Below, piece after piece: positions 21,901-30,339 of a stretch of 64,000 nucleotides of DNA. The DNA comes from Pseudomicrostroma phylloplanum (Eukaryota > Basidiomycota > Exobasidiomycetes > Microstromatales). The notes under the pieces were generated by a model. The model had not been told where the DNA came from. It saw nothing but the letters and a program-made list of their open reading frames with translations, and did not search any database. The stretch lies in NCBI GenBank assembly GCA_039545275.1, contig BCHS01000002.1, forward strand, positions 558,001 to 622,000, in the 5' to 3' direction. The number at the start of each line of letters is the position of its first letter. Within the stretch, counting starts at the first letter, position 1. A program made the translations under genes and the position numbers.

Positions 21901-22947
21901 TACGACGTGAGGTCGACGACATGCTCCAAGTCGAAGCTTTGTGCCGTAGTGTACGATTGCGGCCTTGCATCGGCGACTGAGCCCGGCCCATGGCATCAGG
22001 TGCAGCGAACCCGTTGGGCGTAAGACTACTAGGCCGGCTGAGAGGCCCCGAGGGTGGAAGAGCAGCGCTGGGAGCAGGGCTCCAGTTCGAGAAGGCAGAC
22101 CGCAAGCTACTGCCACTTTGATTCGTCGACGCCATTGCCTCTCGCCTAGCTATGGCTGCCATGATATGTTCGTAGACGTCGTCGGCAATCAACTCTAGCG
22201 TGCGAGGCTGCTGCTGAGTAGAGTCCAGACTGGTCGTGCCGTCTTCTAGAGGGGCTAGCGAGACGATGAAGTCTTCGCACGTGCGACCGTTATTGCTACG
22301 AGCCTCGACGTCGGCGCCTTGTTGGAGCAGAAAGGTGACCAGGGGGTGGTTGCCTAGGTTGATGGCCCACATCAATGGAGTCCATCCCGCTGCGAAGGCA
22401 TGCGGAACATAGAGCGATCAGCTCACGTCCGCTAATCAAAGCTAGGAACGGTCCACTATCCGAGCTTACCTGCATCCCTCTCATCGACTTCTGCCCCATG
22501 CTCGACCAAAAGCTCGACAATACCAGTATGTCCGGCGCTGGCAGCCAGTATCACTAATCCCGATCCTCCCTCGTCTTCCCGCACAGCTCGCAGGTTGACC
22601 ATCGAGAAGAGCCGCTCCTCTGCGGCCGAGGAGGACTGCATTGCCCCTCCACCTCCCCTCATCGCTCTCTGACCCTGCTCCCTAATCTCGAGGAACCATG
22701 CGAGCAGATTGACATTCCCAAGAGAGCAGATGTGAATGAGCGCTCTGCTCAGCCGGGTAAGCTTGACTGCGTCGTCTTGCGAAGATCGGGCGAGGGCACT
22801 GATGGACTGTATGCTCGGGCAGAGCTCGAGGAAGGAGTCGAAGTACTGGGCGGGAGCTACCGAGGAGGTCCGAGGTGGGACCATGGCCAGGCGTGATGGG
22901 CCTCCGAGCGACGAAGCGGAAGAGGAGGCGGAGATCGTCATTGCCAT
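18987..22947 (-). CDS. Ankyrin-repeat and DIL-domain protein
   Basis: Exons 22947-22470, 22389-21359 and 21278-18987 give 1266 residues. Ankyrin repeats at about residues 125-200 (AASAGHTGIVELLVEHGAEV, then GWTPLMWAINLGNHPLVTFL) are followed by a disordered segment. A DIL (dilute) domain at about 540-830 contains a helical stretch ending in EIFNRVLTNKRFLCRSKAMQ. A Ser-rich tail follows. DIL domains form the cargo-binding globular tail of class V myosins; here there is no motor. Fungal ANK-DIL proteins are known by domain layout but poorly characterised. The intron positions restore the ankyrin repeat and the frame exactly. The start at 22947 is the first ATG in frame (22941 is also possible). 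The upstream frame is open, so a further exon cannot be excluded. Confidence 0.85.
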
Positions 22948-23461
22948 CAGAGGGGGTCGGGCCGGGATGAAGCTAGGAAGCTCAGCGCTGAAGAGATGGA
23001 TAGTATGGCTGCTTGCGGACGACGTTACGGACGACGAACAGTCATCAGCGACGAGGGAGGATAACGCTCGGTGGTGAGACAAGCAGCAGCAGCAGCGGCG
23101 GCAAGCTTGATTACTGATCGGCGGCGGCGTCTAGAGTTCTGGTGTGGTGTGCCTGTTGGTGCAGCTCTGCCTCGGGCAAAGTGTTGGAGTGGACCCACCA
23201 CACGCGTCGGCCATTCCACAGAAATCGGATCGGCAAATGCAAAGGGGCGCAGACGTGCATGACGGGCAGCAGCGCAGACCACCGTATTCCCACGCGGCCC
23301 CTTTGTCCCTGTATGATGATGACCATGACTGGTACAGCAGCTGGAATGACAGGCTACTGATCATAGAGAATACTGCTAGCTAAGATCCCTTCGCACCTGG
23401 TAGACCAAGGCGATCAGCCGGTGTGAGAAGCGACCACACCAGGGTAGCAGAGCATCTCGGC
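22948..23461. promoter_or_regulatory. Divergent upstream region: ANK-DIL (minus) / Rce1 (plus)
   Basis: A 514-bp head-to-head gap with a CAG/GCG run at 23083-23099 that lies in an open frame of the ANK-DIL gene. Only short overlapping frames occur, and I see no further gene. Confidence 0.5.
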
Positions 23462-24753
23462 ATGTCCTCATCCTCACCTCTTCCCGTCCCCATTCCCCTG
23501 CCATTCATATCGGCAGGCTGGGCACCGCTGCATGCCTCGATCCTCACTCTCTCTTACGTGGGAGGCTTCTACCTTTCCCCGACTATCCGCAGCTTGCCGA
23601 AAGATGACCCCAAGGTCATGAAGAGTCGGATCAAGGTGGCTAGCATCGTCACTGCGCTTGGCTGTGCAGGCACTGGGCTGGCATTGTGGAAGGCAGAAGT
23701 TAACCCGCCTGTGAGTGGGGTAGCTCTAGACGTAGTAGCGAAACTTTCGCAATAGGAGCTCACTGACGTTTAAATTGTCCCGCAGCACTGGTGTCTACGT
23801 CTGCCCCGGCTCCTACTGATGCTGGGCGTCCCACTGCCCTTGACAGTTCCCTCTTTCCTGCAATCCTCCATCTTGCCGCTCAAGCCCGGGCTATGGGAGT
23901 ACCTCACTTCGCACCTCCTACCAGCTCTCATCCTCCCACTAAGTCTCACAATGACCCTCTTCGCCGGTCCACTCTACGTAGAATGGCTCTGGGACAATCT
24001 ACCCTTGCCCGCCTTCTTAAGACCTGCACGGTCCCCAGGCAAGGGCGCAGCTGGCAGCAAAGGCGCTCTCGCCAAAGCTAGAGAATGGCTCTCTAGCTGG
24101 TGGAATTTATACGGGCTACGCAACTTCGTCGTTGGACCCCTGACAGAGGAGATCATCTGGCGCTCCTGTATCCTCTCCGTTCACCACTTCTCGGGCGCTT
24201 CGAAGAAGTGGCTCATCTTTGGGACCCCTCTCTACTTTGGGATCGCTCACCTGCACCATGCTTGGGAGACTTACAAGAGCAGAGGGAGGAACAAGGATGC
24301 GCTCATCTTCGCGTCGCTGCAGTCTACACTGCAGTTCTCTTACACCACGTTGTTTGGCTGGTATGCTAACTTCTTGTTCCTGAGAACAGGTGAGTGACAC
24401 GGCCTCTTACGACGCAAGAGTTCTTGAGATCAATCTGACGCTCTTCGCTTGATCATCAGGCTCTATCGTCCCACCACTGCTCAGTCATACCTTCTGCAAC
24501 ATCATGGGTCTGCCCAACCCCGCTTCTGCCTTTGAAGAGTTCCCCGAACACAAGTTCAGTGAGTAGCCAACGTCGCTCTGTTCGTCTCCCCATCTATCGC
24601 TGATCGAACATCAACGCGCGTCCTTTGTACACCACAGAGATTTCCCTGGCATATCTCCTAGGCATCGCAGGCTTCTGGTACGGCCTCATGCCTTTGACAA
24701 GTCCCGACCTTTATAGCGGAAGCATCTTCTGGCCATCAATTTCCGCTTCGTGA
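23462..24753 (+). CDS. CAAX prenyl protease 2 (Rce1-type, type II)
   Basis: Exons 23462-23710, 23786-24389, 24460-24558 and 24638-24753 give 355 residues. The protein is multi-spanning, with the ABI/CPBP-family active-site motifs in order: EEIIWR (Glu204, Glu205, Arg209), a histidine in GIAHLHH (about 238) and HTFCN (His295, Asn299). Rce1 sits in the ER membrane and removes the last three residues of farnesylated or geranylgeranylated CAAX proteins such as Ras and Rho, before Ste14-type methylation. All catalytic positions are present and the length is normal. All four exons join in frame at GTGAGT/CAG sites. The start at 23462 is the first ATG before the first hydrophobic segment. Confidence 0.93.
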
Positions 24754-24898
24754 AGAGCACTCGAGCTATGTTCTGGTAACATTCTGCATCGTATTAGTCG
24801 TGAGAGTGCGTTTGCTTGTTCGTTAGGCTCGTACATGGGTATATTCATCGGACTATCGCTCCCGAATTGAGGTCGGCCGGCTCCTGGTCAAGCTCTTC

Positions 24899-26356
24899 TC
24901 ACGCCTTGAGCGCCGCATTGATCTCAGCCAACGTAGCAGACCAGTCCTGCGACGGCTTCACAGAAGCGCAGGAAGGGGTTTTGGTTATCGTCTTGCCAGG
25001 CAGCTGCTCTACGCTGCCTGCTGCGATATCGGTAGAGGACATATCTGCGCTGTGCAACACCTCAGTCTGAGGAGGCGAGGCTGCCATTTCGGTGCGCCAT
25101 TCGTCTTCGAGCTTCGGGACAGGCTTACGATGAAGAGACCTGACGGCCGAAATCGGTAGAGAGCGCAGGGTATCTTTCGACGGTCTGGTCGTAGATACGG
25201 AGACAGCAGACTCGCAGGTGGCTCTGTTGTCACCGACTGTCGACAGGAGTGGTCCCTCGCCATCACCTTGCCCGGCTGCGTTTGTAGTTGGTACAACATG
25301 TTCGGCGTTCTCGAGACGCTGTATGAAGCCACTAGACACTTCCTTGATCGTGTCTATTGCGTTTGTGTTTCGCCGCGTTGTAGAAGAAGGAGAGCGTTGG
25401 AACTGCTGATTTGTAAACCTCGCAGGCATGCTGTCGAGGGCCTTTTCGACTTGAGCTAGTGCTTCTGCGAGAGACTTGTCTTCCAGCAGCGCTGAGGTTC
25501 GCTCCGCCGCGGATAGAGCGAAGGCATTCTCGGCGTTAGATGCTGAGTTCCGTCTACCTTCCACGGCAGTCAGGACCGCTAGCTGAACAGCACTCTGTAG
25601 CGGTGCAGAGGCAATGCCCGATGTATGCTTGAAGTTGCTAGGCAGACCAATGACTGAGGCTGCTATGGACTTTCGCCTGTGAGGTAAGACAGATTGATCC
25701 GACACTGTCCTTGTAGGACCGACCGGTCCTGAAGAGTGTCTGCCGGGCGCCTGCCTTTCCTCTCCTGCGCCATCTCTGAGCACGAGGTCGGAATTCTTGC
25801 GAGATCGCCCGAATGCAAAGGGTCCAGCTCGCTTGGTTGGGCCTGTCGTAGGGCTCGCTACATACACTGTCGTGCTAGCTTGTGTCGACAAGCTGCGCAT
25901 CAGAGGCGCTTGAGAAGGTGAGGTAGGTCGCGAGGTCTGGTAAGACGAGCTTCGTGAGATTGCCGAAGGGCTGAATGACGGCCTGGCAACGTCAACGTAG
26001 TCGTCTTGCAAATCGGAGCTAGTCGGAGGCAGTTCCAGAAGAGGAGAACCGCTGTTCGATGGGCTCATACTGGACGCCCTATGATTCGGACTTCGCACGA
26101 GGGCTACATCGCTACCCTTGAAAGGTGAGGTGAGGCGCGACAGTCGATTGGTGCGAGAGCGCTGCAAAGCGTCGTGTGAGTCTACCTGCGGGGTCAGTCC
26201 GAGTGCACCCTTCTGGTCCGGGGGTATAGGGCTAGTTGGGATGGCAGCTGCTGATGGAGATAACGTTGAGGACTCAGCTCGGCCGCTGCCAGTGAACAAC
26301 GAGCTGAGGCGCTGGCGCGGACTCAAGGGAGGGGAGGAGGGTGTCGATCGCGACAT
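24899..26356 (-). CDS. Ser-rich protein of unknown function
   Basis: Uninterrupted 485-residue frame from ATG at 26356 to TGA at 24899. Most of it is disordered Ser/Pro/Thr/Arg sequence with many SP and RS sites. A helical region at about residues 280-370 (TSALLEDKSLAEALAQVEKA and a nearby FIQRLENAEH) and a conserved-looking C-terminal helix (DWSATLAEINAALKA) may be the functional parts. I recognise no domain. The frame is long, uses codons like its neighbours and converges on Rce1 with 145 bp between stops. A TATATAT element lies about 36 bp upstream of the start (near 26393). It is likely a real gene specific to a limited group of fungi. Confidence 0.65.
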   Translation of the reverse strand: MSRSTPSSPPLSPRQRLSSLFTGSGRAESSTLSPSAAAIPTSPIPPDQKGALGLTPQVDSHDALQRSRTNRLSRLTSPFKGSDVALVRSPNHRASSMSPSNSGSPLLELPPTSSDLQDDYVDVARPSFSPSAISRSSSYQTSRPTSPSQAPLMRSLSTQASTTVYVASPTTGPTKRAGPFAFGRSRKNSDLVLRDGAGEERQAPGRHSSGPVGPTRTVSDQSVLPHRRKSIAASVIGLPSNFKHTSGIASAPLQSAVQLAVLTAVEGRRNSASNAENAFALSAAERTSALLEDKSLAEALAQVEKALDSMPARFTNQQFQRSPSSTTRRNTNAIDTIKEVSSGFIQRLENAEHVVPTTNAAGQGDGEGPLLSTVGDNRATCESAVSVSTTRPSKDTLRSLPISAVRSLHRKPVPKLEDEWRTEMAASPPQTEVLHSADMSSTDIAAGSVEQLPGKTITKTPSCASVKPSQDWSATLAEINAALKA

Positions 26357-27409
26357 TACGAGAGTACAAATTTCTGTGGTGGAGCGCAGGGGTATATATG
26401 GGTGCCGAAGGTATATGAGGAGTCAAGGAATGTGGGTCATCAACGCAATGGGCGAATTGTCAAGTCATCGTTGTATAACAGGGGTCGATCGTCATCGTAT
26501 TGTCGTAGGGACCATGAGGCAGACGAGGATGTCCCCCTGGCATCGACATTGGTGCCGTGCGGAAGTAGAGGAGCGTCGGGCGGATTGACACTGACTGCAC
26601 TGGCGCCTTGCGCGGAGGCAAAGTGGACCGGCCCTGCTGCAGAGCCATCGCGCCCGAGCTTCTTCCATCCGGACCATAGTCTACCCAGTCGGTAAAGCCA
26701 AGGACAGAGGCGTAGACCAGCATCAAGCACGGCACAAGCCCTGACAGCAGTCACAGCGTCGACTCGTTCCTCGCTCTGCTCAAGCGCATACACGCCCGTC
26801 GCTGCCACTTGTCTACGGCCAAGCTTACCTGGGCTTCCAAACATTCTCGGTGAGTTACACATCCTCGTCCTGTTCCCCGCCCTCGCCGGTCATCCTCATC
26901 TACACAGTCCGTTGTGCAACTTCGACGGAAGACTCAGAATGAAGTCTTAGCTGGATGCAGTGTTGCCTCGGCTATCTGGGGCAAACCGTCGTAGCATACA
27001 ACCAGCTTGTAGCGCGTCCGTGTTGGAGGAGGCGTTAGCTTTGAGCAATGCGGCAGGCTGGCGTCGCGACGACCGGCGGCAGAGGCTGAAGGTTGTCTTT
27101 GCGACCCCAGTCTTGATCTCGCATCGTCGTCGAACATCTTCATCATCCTTCGGCACGTTTGCGTACCACCATCGTATCATCGTCCCTATCGTGGACTCTA
27201 CAATGGCTCAGTGGGCTCCCCCATCCCCCATCCACGTCTTCATCGTCTCACGCTTGCTCACCTTCTCAGCATGAACAGCGACGCTGCAATCTTCCTCATC
27301 CTCATCCTCATCGTCTACAACACGCTTACATCGTCTCCCTTCTTCATCGTCCATCCGTCCCCCCACCGGCTTCAAAGATCACCTATCCTCATCCAACACT
27401 CACAGCATC
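26357..27409. other. Intergenic region containing one doubtful small gene
   Basis: This 1.05 kb stretch lies between the Ser-rich gene (minus) and Ars2 (plus). It holds a TATATAT at 26393-26399 and a possible small spliced minus-strand gene (26460-26844, listed separately). From about 27180 to 27409 it is the TC-rich leader of Ars2. Other open frames look like noise. Confidence 0.5.
26460..26844 (-). CDS. Possible small spliced gene, one membrane segment, unknown
   Basis: A tiny first exon, 26844-26829 (ATG TTT GGA AGC CCA G), ends at GTAAGC. A CTGTCAG acceptor leads to a second exon, 26740-26460. The 88-nt intron contains TGTGACTG as a possible branch site. The product is 98 residues: a short start, a hydrophobic segment (LVPCLMLVYASVLGFTDWV), then a polar Arg/Pro/Met-rich tail. 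Intron length and signals match neighbouring genes, and the hydrophobic segment begins exactly after the splice, but I recognise no family. An unspliced 140-residue frame overlaps in another phase and is less likely. It could also be part of the promoter region of its neighbours. Confidence 0.3.
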
Positions 27410-30103
27410 ATGGACTCTTACCGTCCCACTTCTTATGGGACAGACGAAGACCCTTACGCAAACGGTCGATCTCGATCACCTCCCGCTGCTGCTCTGTCAC
27501 GAAGAGATGTCGACTATGAGCCACCTCAGAGGTCGCGGTCTCCGGACTACTCGAGGGGGGCAGGACCACGAGGGTCCATGTACCGTTCCGTAGCAGATGA
27601 AGGTGAGGCTAGTCTGGTGGGCGTTTCAAAGGTGTTAGAGGCAGAGGCTAATCAACATTCTCGATATTCCCCTTGCGAACGCTGCTTAGATCGAGAACGA
27701 TCACGCTCTCCATACGGCAGCCGCCATGTTTCGGAGAGGGATGTCTACGATCGAGGTTACGATCGGTATGCCCCAGAGCGCGAAAGGCCACCGGCTCGTT
27801 ACACTGACGAGTATGGCAGGGATAGATATGGAGATGCCGAGGACAGCTACCGCAATCCTGCCGCTCGCTACAGAGACGATGGCTACTACGAGCAAGCGAA
27901 TGAGCGCGATAGGCATAGGGACAGAGCGAGGTACGGCGGGCGTGGTGACACAGGCGCCCCGATTCCGGATCCCCTGGATGCCCCATCGTTGCTCCCGTTC
28001 AAGCAGTTCGCCCAGGTCCATCGTCAACGACAAGCGAGACTGGATCCAGAGTCGACTACTTCCAATCTCACTACGCAGGAGATGTTTGACCTCTACAAGC
28101 GCTACAAAGCCGTTTACACTGCTCGTTCCGCTCGCAAGTTCTGGGAAGAAAAGAAAGGAGTAGCTTTCTTCCTCGAGAAATACGGCATGGGCGAGAATGA
28201 TATTGAGCGACGGAGGGAGAGGAGGCGATTGGGTAGAAAGGGTCGCAAGAGGGCCTGGTTCGATGAGTTGCAGGCTGGCAAGTTGGACAAGGTCACCTTC
28301 GAAATGCACTTCGCTCCTCTCAAAAAGGGAGGGAGGCGAGGTGACGAGAGTGAAGGAGTGTCCGAAGAGTCTTCGATGAACACGGTCTACTCGCGATACG
28401 GCGAGCCCATCAAGGTTTCTACAGATGCTCTGCCTGTCGACCCTTCGCCGACACAGCTCCTCATCATGCGCATCCCACCCACTCTCTCGAGACGTAGTCT
28501 CGAAGCCGAGCTAGCCCGTAACGCTGGTTTCCAATATCTCGCCCTTGGCGAGGCTCACGCCAACAAGCAGTACTACGCTCTCGGCTGGGCTGTCTTTGAC
28601 AACGAGACCAACACTGAGGACGCTCGGCGAAATCTGCTGGACAGTCCGGTCGTCTCGGACAATAAGCTGCAACTTGATGTTGCAACTCGTGGCGCTCAAG
28701 TGAAGTTCAGGACTGCTCCTTCCGGCTCTGGAAGCCTCAAACGTCTGGCCAAGGACCTCAAGCAAGCCCGAGATGTTGTCAAGTGGGTCGAGCGTGACGA
28801 TGTCCAGACACTGTGGCCAGAAGGTGGCGACCTTGACGAGGAAGACAGACAGGCACTGTTCAAGCCGGCCAGTAGCGAGATCACAAGACATGTCTTTGAG
28901 CAGATGGGTTTGCGACGGTACTTCGATGAGACTCGCGAAGGCGAAGAAGAGGATGATGTTCTTCTGCAAATCTACGAGAACGCGAGGTCTTTCGACTCGC
29001 CTGAGGACAAAGAAGAAATCCGCCTGGTGATCATGAAGGTTCTGGATCTGCATCTAGATCTTCTTCGGGAAGTCTATCACTGTGACTACTACTCTAGCAC
29101 AATCTGCGACTTTGGCGAAGAGCTGGATCGACGAGCCAGAGCGCACTTCAGGCGCTGCTACCCAGATGGCGAGACAGAGGCTGAGCGAGAGGGCCGAGAC
29201 GCCGCTGCTGATGGTGGGCAGAACATGGGCGAAGAGCAATGGGCTGAGAACCTCGACCGCAAGCACCTCCTGCTGGTCGAGTCGCCCACCATCGACATTG
29301 AGGAAGTCGGCGGTGTAGATCTGGACAAGCTGTGCCTCGAATTGGCCACTCCGTTCATCCGTCAGGACGACAAGGAGAAGCATCGCTGCATCGTCGAGGT
29401 GCCCAATCCGGCAGTAGAGGGCACTGTCAAGACATGTGATAAGCTCTTCAAGGCGTTGATCTTCGTGCAGAAGCACGTGTGCAACAAGCACAAGGATCTC
29501 ATCGAGAGGGAGCTGGGTGGGAGGCGAGAGGACATCACCTATCTCAACAACTACGTTCGCGATCCTACCAGGGTCATGCCTCCATTGCAGCAGAGTGGCA
29601 ATGCTAACGGACGCGGTTATGACGCGTCTGGGGGCAATGTCATTCGCATGGGCCCGACGTCCTTTGGTCCCGACGAAGGTGGACGCCGAGGAGGCAGGAG
29701 ACGATCAGCATCCCCCGGGCGTCGCAACGGAGGGGACAGCTGGACACCAGGCGGCGGCGGTGCGCGCCTGAGCGACCGACTGGGTCAACCTCCTCCCATT
29801 CACCTCGGTGGCTCGAACGGTCTCCCTCCTGCCATCCACCTTGGCGGCGGCGGGTCAATGCCCCTTCCTCCGCTCCACCTGCGACTCGGAGCCCAGCAGC
29901 CCTCTCCTGCACTCATGGGTATGCCCTACCAGCAGCAAGCGGCCATCTCTTCTCCCGCCCAGCCTCTATCCACTGAGCCCCTGCCACCCCCGCCGCGACC
30001 GCTGGATCCTCGTGCCGCAAGAGGGCAGACGAGGAGCTATCAGGACCTCGATGTCTCTGCCGGAGGTGGGAAGGAGGAGGAAGTGATGGAGCTCGAATAC
30101 TGA
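27410..30103 (+). CDS. Ars2/Serrate/Pir2 family RNA-biogenesis protein
   Basis: 897 residues if read straight through, or 868 if the stop-free segment 27603-27689 is an intron (donor GTGAGG, branch-like GCTAATC, acceptor CTTAG, 87 nt). Probable exons are then 27410-27602 and 27690-30103. An RS/RDRY-rich N-terminus precedes the Serrate/Ars2 N-terminal domain (LPFKQFAQVHRQRQARLDPE and YKAVYTARSARKFWEEKKG). An RRM-like domain (about 345-430), the Ars2 core and a zinc-finger segment with LFKALIFVQKHVCNKH follow. The C-terminal tail is Gly/Pro-rich. Ars2 links the nuclear cap-binding complex to RNA processing and decay; in fission yeast (Pir2) it also links RNA elimination and heterochromatin. The start at 27410 follows a TC-rich leader. 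Family assignment is firm. Confidence 0.92.
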   Translation: MDSYRPTSYGTDEDPYANGRSRSPPAAALSRRDVDYEPPQRSRSPDYSRGAGPRGSMYRSVADEGEASLVGVSKVLEAEANQHSRYSPCERCLDRERSRSPYGSRHVSERDVYDRGYDRYAPERERPPARYTDEYGRDRYGDAEDSYRNPAARYRDDGYYEQANERDRHRDRARYGGRGDTGAPIPDPLDAPSLLPFKQFAQVHRQRQARLDPESTTSNLTTQEMFDLYKRYKAVYTARSARKFWEEKKGVAFFLEKYGMGENDIERRRERRRLGRKGRKRAWFDELQAGKLDKVTFEMHFAPLKKGGRRGDESEGVSEESSMNTVYSRYGEPIKVSTDALPVDPSPTQLLIMRIPPTLSRRSLEAELARNAGFQYLALGEAHANKQYYALGWAVFDNETNTEDARRNLLDSPVVSDNKLQLDVATRGAQVKFRTAPSGSGSLKRLAKDLKQARDVVKWVERDDVQTLWPEGGDLDEEDRQALFKPASSEITRHVFEQMGLRRYFDETREGEEEDDVLLQIYENARSFDSPEDKEEIRLVIMKVLDLHLDLLREVYHCDYYSSTICDFGEELDRRARAHFRRCYPDGETEAEREGRDAAADGGQNMGEEQWAENLDRKHLLLVESPTIDIEEVGGVDLDKLCLELATPFIRQDDKEKHRCIVEVPNPAVEGTVKTCDKLFKALIFVQKHVCNKHKDLIERELGGRREDITYLNNYVRDPTRVMPPLQQSGNANGRGYDASGGNVIRMGPTSFGPDEGGRRGGRRRSASPGRRNGGDSWTPGGGGARLSDRLGQPPPIHLGGSNGLPPAIHLGGGGSMPLPPLHLRLGAQQPSPALMGMPYQQQAAISSPAQPLSTEPLPPPPRPLDPRAARGQTRSYQDLDVSAGGGKEEEVMELEY
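27603..27689 (+). other. Probable 87-nt stop-free intron inside the Ars2 gene
   Basis: GAAG|GTGAGG at the 5' side, GCTAATC about 37 nt before the 3' end, and CTGCTTAG at the 3' side. The length is 29 codons with no stop in the host frame. The 29 residues it would encode interrupt an otherwise continuous RS/RDRY-rich stretch (ADE/DRERSRS on either side), which argues for splicing. Confidence 0.6.
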
Positions 30104-30339
30104 TGTCGAGTGGACCGTGAGGAAGGGAAGCGAAGGAGAGAAGTGTAGCATTCGTCATCGTACCGAGGTAGAACCCTCACACCAGCCAAAATGCTCATTT
30201 ACTCCGTACACACACACAATCACTGCATTGCTATTGGCTACGCGTGCATCTGGATGAGAAGTCATAGATTAGAGTAGCCGATCCATGGATACTGACATTG
30301 TAGATGTAGCATCGAGCGCCAGACAGAGCATGCCCTAGA

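Noticed and set aside
26440..26862. Unspliced 140-codon minus-strand frame
   Set aside because: It shows no family signal; the spliced reading at 26460-26844 uses good splice sites and gives a cleaner small protein, though that too is uncertain.
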